Of a stretch of DNA of 64,000 nt, positions 7,818 through 15,514 are shown one piece after another. Made by a program: the position numbers and the translations under genes. The stretch comes from Butyricicoccus porcorum (GTDB taxonomy: Bacteria; Bacillota; Clostridia; Oscillospirales; Butyricicoccaceae): positions 140,426-204,425 of the forward strand of contig NZ_NHOC01000007.1 of NCBI RefSeq assembly GCF_002157465.1. Reading direction: 5' to 3'. Each line of letters starts with the position of its first letter. Position 1 is the first letter of the stretch. The notes under the pieces are model-generated. The model was not told the origin of the DNA and did no database searches. It saw only the letters and a program-made list of their open reading frames with translations.

Positions 7818-9164
7818 ATGAATGCACTTCATGAACAGCTGATCCGGATCGGAGACCGCATTCTGTCACTGGCACGCAGTGAGCTGTACCTGTCTATGCG
7901 GTTTCTGGATGTGGCGCTGTCCGCACTGTCCTATGAATTAAATCTGAATACGCGAACCATTGCCACTGATGGCGTGCACATCTTTTACAATCCCAATTAT
8001 CTGATTTCTGCCTATCAGGACGACCCGGTGGGTGTCAACCGCACTTATCTGCATATGGTGCTGCATTGTATTTTTCGGCATATGACGCAGGACGAAGACC
8101 GCGATGCGGAGGACTGGAATCTTGCATGTGATATTGCGGTGGAATCCGTATTGGATTCCATGGAGTATCCGTGCGTGCAGCGTCTGGTGACTGACCGCAG
8201 GCAGGAATATTATGACCGTCTGGAATTGTCAGTCTGCAACGCGGAACAGGTTTACGGTGCGCTGTCTCACATGTCCTACGTTGACAAGCGGCGCATGCAG
8301 GAAGAATTTCTGGCGGACGATCACAAATTCTGGGAACAGCTGAAAGATGACAAAAACGACGGGCAGCCATCGCCCGACAGCGATTCCCCGGACAGTCCGC
8401 CGCCTGACCGGGAGGAAGTCGATCGGAAATGGCAGGACATCAGCCGCAAGACACAGACCTCGATGGAGACCTTTCACCGGGAGCTCAACCTCATGGCGGG
8501 CAGCCTGCGGCAGCAATTACAGATTGAAAACCGGGAACGCTGTGACTACCGCAAATTTTTGCAGAAATTTGCGGTCACGCGTGAGGAGGTTCGCATCGAT
8601 CCGGACAGCTTTGACTATGGGTATTACAACTACAGCATGCAGCTGTACCAAAATATGCCGCTGATAGAAGAACTGGAATACCGTGAGGCGCGCAAAATCC
8701 ACGATTTTGTCATTGCGGTAGACACCTCCGGTTCGTGCAGCGGCGAGCTGGTACGGCGGTTTCTGGAACAGACAGTGAGTCTGCTGCTGGATACCGGCAG
8801 CTTTTTTCGCTCAGTCAATGTCCACGTTATCCAGTGCGACGCCGACATCCAGTCAGATTTGAAAATAACCGATACCACGCATCTGACGGAGGTTTTGCAG
8901 ACGTTTGAGGTCTGCGGAAACGGTGACACGGATTTTCGACCGGTCTTTGACTATGTGGAACAGCTACAGCGGCAGGGTGAGCTGCTGCACCTGCGCGGCA
9001 TGCTGTTTTTTACCGATGGATTTGGCATTTTTCCGCAGAAACGCCCGCCCTATGATGTCGCGTTTCTGTTTCTGGATGACAATTATGCCGACCATATGGT
9101 GCCGCCGTGGGCGATGAAGCTCGTCCTGGGCACAGACGATATCACAAAAGGGATGAAACGATGA
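7818..9164 (+). CDS. DUF2201 metallopeptidase-like / VWA-like protein (COG3864 type)
   Basis: 448 residues. The N-terminal putative metallopeptidase domain has three spaced histidines, H79-x3-H83-x4-H88 (HMVLHCIFRH); the Glu of a normal HExxH is replaced by Met, so catalysis is doubtful. A charged linker rich in D, P and S follows. The C-terminal VWA-like domain has the MIDAS motif DTSGS starting at D302 and a second acidic loop, TDGFG. The ATG at 7818 was chosen because it follows the upstream stop directly, with GGGGG upstream. Its last bases overlap the AAA gene by four (ATGA). COG3864 proteins commonly pair with MoxR-type ATPases, as here. Confidence 0.83.
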   Translation: MNALHEQLIRIGDRILSLARSELYLSMRFLDVALSALSYELNLNTRTIATDGVHIFYNPNYLISAYQDDPVGVNRTYLHMVLHCIFRHMTQDEDRDAEDWNLACDIAVESVLDSMEYPCVQRLVTDRRQEYYDRLELSVCNAEQVYGALSHMSYVDKRRMQEEFLADDHKFWEQLKDDKNDGQPSPDSDSPDSPPPDREEVDRKWQDISRKTQTSMETFHRELNLMAGSLRQQLQIENRERCDYRKFLQKFAVTREEVRIDPDSFDYGYYNYSMQLYQNMPLIEELEYREARKIHDFVIAVDTSGSCSGELVRRFLEQTVSLLLDTGSFFRSVNVHVIQCDADIQSDLKITDTTHLTEVLQTFEVCGNGDTDFRPVFDYVEQLQRQGELLHLRGMLFFTDGFGIFPQKRPPYDVAFLFLDDNYADHMVPPWAMKLVLGTDDITKGMKR

Positions 9165-10681
9165 ATATACTACGCGCAAAACAGGAAATCATTCACACCG
9201 TGCGGGCCTATCTGGCGAAGGATGGGGAGGGGAATTACTGCATTCCCTCCGTGCACCAGCGTCCGGTTTTGCTGATGGGCCCTCCGGGCATCGGCAAGAC
9301 CGCGATTATGGAACAGGTCGCCGCAGAGTGCGGCATTGCACTGGTGTCTTATACCATCACGCACCACACCAGACAGAGCGCCATCGGTCTGCCGTATCTG
9401 ACAAAGCGAAATTACAGCGGCAAAGAACTGACCATCACGGAATACACGATGAGCGAAATTATCGCGTCCGTATACGACAAGATGGAGGAGACTGACCTGC
9501 GCGAGGGCATTCTGTTCATCGATGAGATCAACTGCGTTTCCGAAACACTTGCACCGACCATGCTCCAGCTGTTACAGCGCAAATCCTTCGGAAGCCATTT
9601 TGTGCCGGAGGGCTGGATCATTGTTGCCGCCGGAAATCCGCCGGAATACAACAAATCTGTGCGCGATTTCGATGTTGTCACGCTCGACCGCCTGCGTCGT
9701 ATTGATGTGCAGGAGGATTATGCAGTCTGGAAGAAGTATGCTTACCGCAGCCGCATCCATCCGGCGATTCTCTCTTATCTGGACATTAAGAAGCAGAATT
9801 TTTATGCGTTTGAAACCACAGTAGACGGACAGGCATTTGTCACCGCGCGCGGCTGGGAGGATCTGTCGCAGTTCCTTCTCACCTGCGAGCAGCTGGATTT
9901 TCCGGTCGATGAACCGGTCATTCTGGAATATCTTCAGCATCCGCGCATTGCGCGCGATTTTGCCGCGTATTATGATCTGTTCTGCAAATACCAGTCGGAT
10001 TACCATGTGGAGGAAATCCTGTCCGGCGGGCTGCCTGCCGCCGCACTGGAGCGGCTGAAAACCGCGCCGTTCGATGAACGGCTCAGCGTGATCGGCCTGC
10101 TGATCGGCCGCCTGACAGAGGCTTTTTCCACAGCGTATTACACGGACATGTCAGCTTCACGCCTGTTTGAGGGCCTGAAATCGGTCAAACGATATCTCGG
10201 CCAGCAGCCGCTGGGCGAGTTGCTGGCGCGCGAGTCCGACCGCATCCGTACATCGCTGTATGCCCGTCAAAAAGCTGCGGCTGTCGACCGGAGGGAGGTC
10301 TCCGCACTGCTGCGGGCAGCACAACAGCTGGAGGATGACCGGGCAGTGTTGTCTGCGGAGGCAGTCCGCAGCGATGACGACGGTTTTGTGCTTCTCTCGG
10401 AACGCTTTCAGGCAGAAGTACAGAAAATGGAGGAGCAGGCAGACTCTGCATCACAGCAGCTGGAGCACGCCTTTGCCTTCCTGGAAACCGCCTTTGGCAA
10501 AAGTCAGGAGCTGGTGGTCTTTGTTACCGAGTTGAATACAAACTTTTTCAGCACGTGGTTTATCGGGCAGTATGGTAGCGAGGCATACGCCCGCAACAAC
10601 AAAGAGCTGATGATCGGAAAGCGGCGGCAACAGCTGCTGGGCGATATCGGGAAAATTCAGAGCTTCCTGACCGGACTTTGA
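9161..10681 (+). CDS. MoxR-type AAA+ ATPase
   Basis: 506 residues. Walker A GPPGIGKT at 40-47, Walker B GILFIDEINCV near 122, and sensor-type AAGNPPEYN. The C-terminal third is helical and coiled-coil-prone. The start overlaps the previous stop (ATGA), so translation is coupled. MoxR ATPases with VWA partners act as chaperones that insert cofactors or remodel complexes (the CoxD/CoxE and RavA/ViaA systems are examples). No obvious client gene lies in this operon; the LRR protein at 6944 may be the adaptor. Terminator follows at 10706. Confidence 0.87.
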   Translation: MNILRAKQEIIHTVRAYLAKDGEGNYCIPSVHQRPVLLMGPPGIGKTAIMEQVAAECGIALVSYTITHHTRQSAIGLPYLTKRNYSGKELTITEYTMSEIIASVYDKMEETDLREGILFIDEINCVSETLAPTMLQLLQRKSFGSHFVPEGWIIVAAGNPPEYNKSVRDFDVVTLDRLRRIDVQEDYAVWKKYAYRSRIHPAILSYLDIKKQNFYAFETTVDGQAFVTARGWEDLSQFLLTCEQLDFPVDEPVILEYLQHPRIARDFAAYYDLFCKYQSDYHVEEILSGGLPAAALERLKTAPFDERLSVIGLLIGRLTEAFSTAYYTDMSASRLFEGLKSVKRYLGQQPLGELLARESDRIRTSLYARQKAAAVDRREVSALLRAAQQLEDDRAVLSAEAVRSDDDGFVLLSERFQAEVQKMEEQADSASQQLEHAFAFLETAFGKSQELVVFVTELNTNFFSTWFIGQYGSEAYARNNKELMIGKRRQQLLGDIGKIQSFLTGL

Positions 10682-10705
10682 GAAACCGGGACAGAGAGGA
10701 TAGAA

Positions 10706-10743
10706 AAAAATCCGGATGGCATTTTTTACCAGCCGGATTTTTG
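10706..10743. terminator. Bidirectional intrinsic terminator
   Basis: AAAAATCCGG and CCGGATTTTT pair around a 17-base loop. It serves the AAA operon on the plus strand and the TetR gene on the minus strand. Confidence 0.85.
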
Positions 10744-10748
10744 TATGC

Positions 10749-11291
10749 TCACAGCTCATCAACATGTATTTTGTGGGCGATGCGAATACAGGATTTCATT
10801 GCCTCAACAAATTCATCCGGTTTCATACAGTCCTTGCTGAGAATCCATCGCTCGATCGAAAGCAGGAATGCATCGGCAAAGAAATTCAGCTGGATATCAT
10901 TGACATCCGGCTCGTCGACCAGCGTTTCCAGTACGCGGGTAAAGATCGGGAGGCAGAGCTCCCGAAAATGCTCAGAGAAGGCGTTTTGCCCTCTGATTTT
11001 CAGTGCCTTTCGATAGAATGGCCTGTTATCATAAAAATAATTGCACAGATCGCGGTAAAAATTCCAGGCGTTGGGATTTTGCGCACCGTTCTCAATCTCT
11101 TCGATGAATTCGGTGTCGAAAATCCAGTTCACCAGATCGTATTTGTCTTTGAAATGATAATAGAAGCTCTTGCGGTTCATGCTGCATTTTGCGCAGATAT
11201 CCGCAATATTGATCTTGGAAAACGGTTTTTCCTCCATCAGCTCCTTGAGCGCTGCGGCAAGTGCATGCTTTGTTGTATTGGAATCAGCCAA
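10749..11291 (-). CDS. TetR/AcrR-family regulator
   Basis: 180 residues. The N-terminal helix-turn-helix is clear: ALAAALKELMEEKPFSKINI then ADICAKCSMNRKSFYYHFKDK. The C-terminal domain resembles the group that includes the dihydroxyacetone-kinase regulator DhaS. It probably represses a gene not obvious here: the only gene upstream on this strand is nikO. The 210-bp gap 11292-11503 shows no strong promoter or terminator. Confidence 0.85.
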   Translation of the reverse strand: MADSNTTKHALAAALKELMEEKPFSKINIADICAKCSMNRKSFYYHFKDKYDLVNWIFDTEFIEEIENGAQNPNAWNFYRDLCNYFYDNRPFYRKALKIRGQNAFSEHFRELCLPIFTRVLETLVDEPDVNDIQLNFFADAFLLSIERWILSKDCMKPDEFVEAMKSCIRIAHKIHVDEL

Positions 11292-11503
11292 GGGCTGGAC
11301 ACATCCTTTCTGTTACGGCATGGAGCGAGAAAAAGACAGAACTCGTCTGCCGGGCAGATACGTTCCATCGCTTCCAATGATGCCGGAAAACGCGGGGTCT
11401 CTGTGGCTGGCATCATGCTGTACCGTGCCGGCTGTTTCGACGCTATTATAGCAGAAAAAAGGCTGATTTGCAATACAATTCGACGGATTACGCTGTAATT
11501 GCG

Positions 11504-12244
11504 TCATAGCGGATGCCGCATATAGCTGAGTGGAAGCTCCAGTCCGTTGGCCTCGAGTAATTCCCGGTCAGTCAGGATATCTGCTGTCGGGCCGTCACGC
11601 ACAATGGTTCCGTTCGCCATCAAAATAGTGCGTTCGCACGTGTCGAGGATCATATCCAGATCGTGGGAGGCGATGAGCTTCAGACCCGGAAGGTCGTTCA
11701 GAATATGAATCAGCTGCCTGCGGTTGCGCGGGTCGAGTGCAATCGACGGCTCGTCCATGAGGATGATATCCGGCGTCATGGAGAGAATTGTGGCGATAGA
11801 AACCATCTTCTTTTCGCCGCCGGACATTTTATAAATCTGTTTATCGCGCAGATGGTCAATGCCAATCAGTTCCAGCGCGTGGTGTACGCGCGCATCCACT
11901 TCTGCTTCAGAAAAACCGTAGTTGCGCGGGGCAAAGGCAATATCCTCATATGCTGTTGACAGGAATAACTGGCTGTCCGAGTCCTGAAAGACATAGCCGG
12001 TTTTCTCCCGGATCTGTGGAAGCGTCTTTTTTTCCACAGGCAGTCCGTTGACATGGATGCTGCCGGAAAAGGCAAGGTTCAGCCCGACCAGCAGCTTGAG
12101 CAGCGTCGATTTTCCCACACCGTTTGCGCCGACCAATCCAATCGCTTCTGACCCGGATGCGTGAAACGTGATATCGTGCAGAATCTGTCGGCTGTCTTCA
12201 TATGCAAAAGAGAGGTTTTCCACCTCGATTTGTGGCTGATTCAT
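11504..12244 (-). CDS. nikO: ECF nickel/cobalt transporter ATPase
   Basis: 246 residues, normal ABC ATPase length. Walker A GLVGANGVGKST, signature KMSGGEKKM, Walker B DIILMDEPSIALDP and the switch histidine in LIASHDLDM. It powers uptake by the NikMN/NikQ membrane module. Start overlaps the nikQ stop (ATGA). CbiO of cobalt systems is indistinguishable by sequence; the adjacent urease genes and His-rich sensor make nickel the likely substrate. Confidence 0.88.
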   Translation of the reverse strand: MNQPQIEVENLSFAYEDSRQILHDITFHASGSEAIGLVGANGVGKSTLLKLLVGLNLAFSGSIHVNGLPVEKKTLPQIREKTGYVFQDSDSQLFLSTAYEDIAFAPRNYGFSEAEVDARVHHALELIGIDHLRDKQIYKMSGGEKKMVSIATILSMTPDIILMDEPSIALDPRNRRQLIHILNDLPGLKLIASHDLDMILDTCERTILMANGTIVRDGPTADILTDRELLEANGLELPLSYMRHPL

Positions 12245-13053
12245 GTAAACAGACCTCCTGTCAGGTTGCCGATTAAGATGAAAACCGGATATTTGCGGAA
12301 CAGTGTCAGCACCGTCAGCCAGACTGCAAAGAATGCGATGTCCTGCGCGCGCAGGCGCGTTTTTTCGCCGATGTATGCAAAGCTGCCGCGATGGCCGCGC
12401 AGTACCATGCTTTCATAGACAACATTTGCACGGTCAACGCTGCGCAGCAAAAGCTGTCCCGTCAATGAGCCCCAGGCGGTGATATGAATGCCCTTTTGAT
12501 TGGGCGCACGCAGTGCATATGCCTGCATCATGCGGCTGACCTCTTCGAGCAATACCGTGATATAACGATAGGTCAGAAGAATCTGTGTCATCAGGATTTT
12601 GGGCATATGCAACAGACGGAATGCATAGCAGAGCTGATCGATGGATGTGGTCGCAATCAGCAGATACGAGGCGAGTAAACTGAATACGCCCTTACAAATC
12701 AGTGTCAGCATGGACAACACGCCTGCGCTCATCTCAATGCCGCCGAGTTCAATTGTTGTATGATCCAGAAACGGGTTCAGGATTCCGACGACGCAGACCA
12801 GCGGCAGGACGAGCTTCAACCGCCGCAGGCAGTCGGAAAACGAAAGCTCAGACAGCAGAAACATAACGAGAGGATATATCACCATACCGCATATACCAAT
12901 CACATCATATTTGGAAAATGAAACAGTCAGCGCAATATAATACACGGTCAGGAGAAATTTGACCAGTGGGTGAAGGCGGTTTGCCCACTGATCCTGAGAT
13001 GCGGCGCAGTCCATGCGATGGATTTCACGGACTGCATTTTCTGCTCTGCTCAT
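12241..13053 (-). CDS. nikQ: ECF transporter transmembrane component
   Basis: 270 residues (CbiQ/EcfT family) with about five hydrophobic segments and the coupling-helix pattern near LEEVSRMMQAYALRA, where the Ala-Arg-Ala type motif docks on the ATPase. I placed the start at 13053 (MSRAENAVREIHRMD) because it overlaps the nikMN stop as ATGA; the frame is open further upstream inside nikMN. It links NikMN to NikO. Confidence 0.87.
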   Translation of the reverse strand: MSRAENAVREIHRMDCAASQDQWANRLHPLVKFLLTVYYIALTVSFSKYDVIGICGMVIYPLVMFLLSELSFSDCLRRLKLVLPLVCVVGILNPFLDHTTIELGGIEMSAGVLSMLTLICKGVFSLLASYLLIATTSIDQLCYAFRLLHMPKILMTQILLTYRYITVLLEEVSRMMQAYALRAPNQKGIHITAWGSLTGQLLLRSVDRANVVYESMVLRGHRGSFAYIGEKTRLRAQDIAFFAVWLTVLTLFRKYPVFILIGNLTGGLFT

Positions 13054-14048
13054 GCCGATTTTTTCTTCCGGAAGAATTTGAACACACAGCAGACAAGTGT
13101 GCACAGGACAATGACAACAATACCGCCGATCAGACCGGAACAGGCCGTTCCGAGTGCGGATTCCGAGCTTTTAAACGCATAATCCGGCAAAAGTGCGGTT
13201 GCCTGCTGAATTGCGCCTGCTGCTTCATAGACGCCGCCGGAGGAGGTGAGTTCGGTCGAGCCGGTCAGCCTGGCAATGGACCATTCCAGACCGTCCGGAT
13301 TGGAGGAAGCGAAATAGGACAGTCCGCCGCCGATTACAGCTGCGGCTGCGGCGAGGATTGCCAGCGTCTTGCGGAAGGAACAACGCCCTTCTGCCTGTTT
13401 GGCATATTTATGGCAAAACAGGAGTTCCGGGCGTGCTTCATAGACGAACAGAAGCACTGCCGCTGTAATCAGGCCTTCCACCAGGCCGATGGCAAGGTGA
13501 ATCGGCTGCATGACAGCGAAAAAGGCAGCGAACGGGAGTTCCGTTACCCCGGAGGCGAGTGTTTCCAGCGTGACGCTGAACGCACCGCACTGGAGCGTCA
13601 GCATACAGCCGAGGATTGAGGCCGCGATAATTTTTTTCTTCGACATACCGGTTTTCATCATTGGCTTCCAGATGAACAGGGCACCGAGGAAACAACCGTA
13701 AAATGCCATATTCCAGATGTTGCAGCCGAGTGCGAGCAGACCGCCGTCTGCGAACAACAGGCACTGGATGAGCAGCACGCCAATCATCGTCAGAAAGCCG
13801 GCATATGGTCCCAATAGCGCGGACAGCAGCATGCCGCCGCACAGATGTCCGCTCGATCCTGTGCCGGGGATGGTAAAGTTAATCATCTGCGCGGCAAATA
13901 CGAATGCACCCATGACACCCATCAACGGAATTTTTCTGGAATCGCTTTCCATACGGACTTTTTTGATGGAATAGCCCGCTGCGGCGGCGGAACAGAAATA
14001 CATTGTTCCGGCTACTGCGGGCGTTACCAGTGCGTCAGCCATATGCAT
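13050..14048 (-). CDS. nikMN: Nickel ECF substrate-binding component, NikM-NikN fusion
   Basis: 332 residues. It starts MHMADALVTP: in NikM/CbiM the free N-terminus and His2 bind the metal, which fixes the start at 14048; AGGAGG lies eight bases upstream. Residues 1-230 are the multi-span NikM domain (GSSGHLCGGMLL). The C-terminal part has the PDGLEWS motif of NikN/PDGLE proteins and a last membrane helix. NikM-NikN fusion is usual for nickel, whereas cobalt systems have separate CbiM and CbiN, so this supports nickel. It supplies metal to the urease encoded next door. Confidence 0.9.
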   Translation of the reverse strand: MHMADALVTPAVAGTMYFCSAAAAGYSIKKVRMESDSRKIPLMGVMGAFVFAAQMINFTIPGTGSSGHLCGGMLLSALLGPYAGFLTMIGVLLIQCLLFADGGLLALGCNIWNMAFYGCFLGALFIWKPMMKTGMSKKKIIAASILGCMLTLQCGAFSVTLETLASGVTELPFAAFFAVMQPIHLAIGLVEGLITAAVLLFVYEARPELLFCHKYAKQAEGRCSFRKTLAILAAAAAVIGGGLSYFASSNPDGLEWSIARLTGSTELTSSGGVYEAAGAIQQATALLPDYAFKSSESALGTACSGLIGGIVVIVLCTLVCCVFKFFRKKKSA

Positions 14049-14104
14049 GATAAAATCCTCCTTGTGAATAATTTGAGATTTAGACTTGCAATTTTATATT
14101 CCTC

Positions 14105-14132
14105 ACTTTACCACAGGAAATTGTCTGCGCAA
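14105..14132 (-). promoter_or_regulatory. Probable nikMNQO promoter
   Basis: On the minus strand TTGCGC (14132-14127), a 16-bp spacer and TAAAGT (14110-14105). The -10 is weak, as expected for a regulated promoter. Confidence 0.5.
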
Positions 14133-14147
14133 GCCCCCAAGGGGGTT
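14131..14147. promoter_or_regulatory. Candidate operator for the CsoR/RcnR-type nickel sensor
   Basis: AAGCCCCCAAGGGGGTT is a GC-tract palindrome of the kind bound by CsoR/RcnR-family repressors. It overlaps the -35 of the nikMN promoter and lies between nikMN and the divergent sensor gene. A T-run follows on the plus strand, but no plus-strand gene needs a terminator here. Confidence 0.55.
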
Positions 14148-14198
14148 GTTTTTTTCTTTTGGTTCCACCAGAGACTGGCAGAACGGGGCAATTTTGGC

Positions 14199-14228
14199 TT
14201 GTCAGAATCGCGGATTTCATGCTATACT
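14199..14228 (+). promoter_or_regulatory. Promoter for the metal-sensor gene
   Basis: TTGTCA, 18-bp spacer, TATACT at 14223-14228, 27 bases before the ATG at 14255. Confidence 0.7.
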
Positions 14229-14254
14229 GTTCCGTACAGAAAGGGGAGTTCTCT

Positions 14255-14593
14255 ATGGATCAACACGAGCATGAACGTCTGCATGCCGCCGGAATTCCAC
14301 ATGAGCACGGCGCATCACAGGAACACGGGCATACGCATGCCAACACCAAAGCTGTTATCAATCGGCTGTCACGTGCAATCGGACATCTGGAATCCGTCAA
14401 AAAAATGGTGGAGGATGGGCGCGACTGCCCGGAGGTGCTCATTCAGCTCGCGGCGGTGCGCGCCGCGCTGACCAACACGGGCAAGGTGATTCTCAAGGAT
14501 CACATCGAGCATTGCATTGTCGATGCTGTCGAGCAGGGCGACGAGCAGGCTATCCGCGATCTGGAGCGCGCCATCGATCAGTTTATGAAATGA
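14255..14593 (+). CDS. CsoR/RcnR-family metal-sensing repressor with His-rich N-terminus (likely nickel)
   Basis: 112 residues. The core is a DUF156 helical protein with the family ligand set Cys58 (DCPEV), His83 and Cys87 (DHIEHCI). Before it lies an N-terminal tail of about 28 residues holding eight histidines, four of them in paired HEH/HGH/HTH-like motifs, which is typical of nickel handling. AAGGGGAG precedes the ATG. Divergent from nikMNQO and directly upstream of urease, it most likely represses nickel uptake when nickel is plentiful, through the GC palindrome at 14131-14147. Copper or formaldehyde sensing is possible for the family but less likely in this context. Confidence 0.85.
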   Translation: MDQHEHERLHAAGIPHEHGASQEHGHTHANTKAVINRLSRAIGHLESVKKMVEDGRDCPEVLIQLAAVRAALTNTGKVILKDHIEHCIVDAVEQGDEQAIRDLERAIDQFMK

Positions 14594-14630
14594 TTTCGAG
14601 AATGGTTTTTGGATTGTTTCCAGATTTTGC

Positions 14631-14659
14631 TTGACAATTCGGGAACAGTTTTGTATACT
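14631..14659 (+). promoter_or_regulatory. Strong urease-operon promoter
   Basis: TTGACA, exactly 17 bp, TATACT. The predicted transcript starts near 14666, some 160 bases before ureA. Confidence 0.85.
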
Positions 14660-14674
14660 GTTGTCGAAATAAAT

Positions 14675-14693
14675 CATCCCCTGCGTAGGGATG
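14675..14693 (+). promoter_or_regulatory. 5'-leader hairpin upstream of ureA
   Basis: CATCCC and GGGATG pair around a 7-base loop at about +10 to +28 of the urease transcript. It does not match a riboswitch class I know. It could be an antitermination element or a protein site. Confidence 0.4.
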
Positions 14694-14700
14694 TATACAG

Positions 14701-14750
14701 AGGCAGACAACGGAGTCGCACAAAATGACTCTCCCAGTCTGTCTTTTTTT
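14701..14750 (+). terminator. First terminator in the ureA leader
   Basis: AGGCAGAC pairs with GTCTGTCT, with an inner GAGTC/GACTC stem, followed by seven T. It lies between the strong promoter and ureA, so it can only act as an attenuator. Confidence 0.75.
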
Positions 14751-14752
14751 AT

Positions 14753-14799
14753 GCGCAGTCTACAGAGTTGTTTGCATGCTCTGCTGACTGCGATTTTTT
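14753..14799 (+). terminator. Second terminator in the ureA leader
   Basis: CGCAGTC (14754-14760) pairs with GACTGCG (14786-14792), reinforced by CAGAG/CTCTG, and is followed by ATTTTTT. It stands immediately after the first leader terminator and 28 bases before ureA. Confidence 0.75.
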
Positions 14800-14827
14800 A
14801 TTTACTCGGACAGAGAGGAGCAATATT

Positions 14828-15130
14828 ATGCGTCTGAATCCAAAGGAGCAGGAAAAGCTGATGCTGCACATGGCAGGCAATCTTGCAAAGGAGCGCAAGG
14901 AGCGCGGCCTGAAGCTGAACTATGTCGAAGCGCTGGCGTATATCAGCTCGGAGCTGCTGGAGCTTGCCAGAGACGGAAAGACAGTTGTTGAGCTGATGCA
15001 GCTCGGCACCAAAATCTTGACCAAAGAGGATGTTATGGACGGTGTAGCCGATATGATCGGTGAGGTTCAGGTAGAAGCCACCTTCCCGGACGGCACCAAG
15101 CTGGTCACCGTCCACAACCCGATTCAGTGA
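14828..15130 (+). CDS. ureA: Urease gamma subunit
   Basis: 100 residues, the normal length of UreA. It begins [20 protein letters not shown] and contains [10 protein letters not shown] and a C-terminal [15 protein letters not shown]. The start was placed at 14828 after GAGAGGAG; the frame is open earlier but that lies within the second leader terminator. First structural gene of ureABC-I-EFGD, 12 bases ahead of ureB. Confidence 0.97.
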   Translation: MRLNPKEQEKLMLHMAGNLAKERKERGLKLNYVEALAYISSELLELARDGKTVVELMQLGTKILTKEDVMDGVADMIGEVQVEATFPDGTKLVTVHNPIQ

Positions 15131-15142
15131 GGAGGCAGGAAC

Positions 15143-15502
15143 ATGAAAATCGGCGAAATCATGCCCGCAGATCGCGATATCGTTCTGAATGAAGGCAAAA
15201 AGACTGTTACCATCGTTGTTGCAAATAAGGGCGACCGTCCGGTTCAGGTCGGCTCGCATTTCCATTTCTTTGAGGCAAATAAGTGCCTGTCCTTTGACCG
15301 CGATGCGGCATATGGCTACCATCTGGATATTCCCTCCGGTACAGCTGTCCGCTTTGAGCCGGGCGAGGAAAAGGAAGTCCAGCTTACCGAGATGGGCGGC
15401 CGTAAGCGTGTGTTTGGCCTGAATGACCTGACCTGCGCACAGGCAACCGATGCAACCAAGGCGGCTTCGCTGGAAAATGCCAAGCGCAAGGGATTTCTGT
15501 AA
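15143..15502 (+). CDS. ureB: Urease beta subunit
   Basis: 119 residues. Family motifs: [21 protein letters not shown], then [16 protein letters not shown] and [12 protein letters not shown]. It bridges UreA and UreC in the (alpha-beta-gamma)3 enzyme. GGAGGCAGGAAC precedes the ATG. Separate ureA and ureB genes are the common bacterial arrangement. Confidence 0.97.
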   Translation: MKIGEIMPADRDIVLNEGKKTVTIVVANKGDRPVQVGSHFHFFEANKCLSFDRDAAYGYHLDIPSGTAVRFEPGEEKEVQLTEMGGRKRVFGLNDLTCAQATDATKAASLENAKRKGFL

Positions 15503-15514
15503 GGAGGGACAATC

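Noticed and set aside
14131-14160. GC palindrome plus T-run as a plus-strand terminator
   Set aside because: No plus-strand gene ends there, and the loop would be too small; an operator for the divergent CsoR-type sensor fits better.
14675-14750. Known riboswitch (NiCo or guanidine class) in the ureA leader
   Set aside because: I could not match the conserved core of either class; only generic hairpins are visible, so it is listed as an unassigned attenuator.
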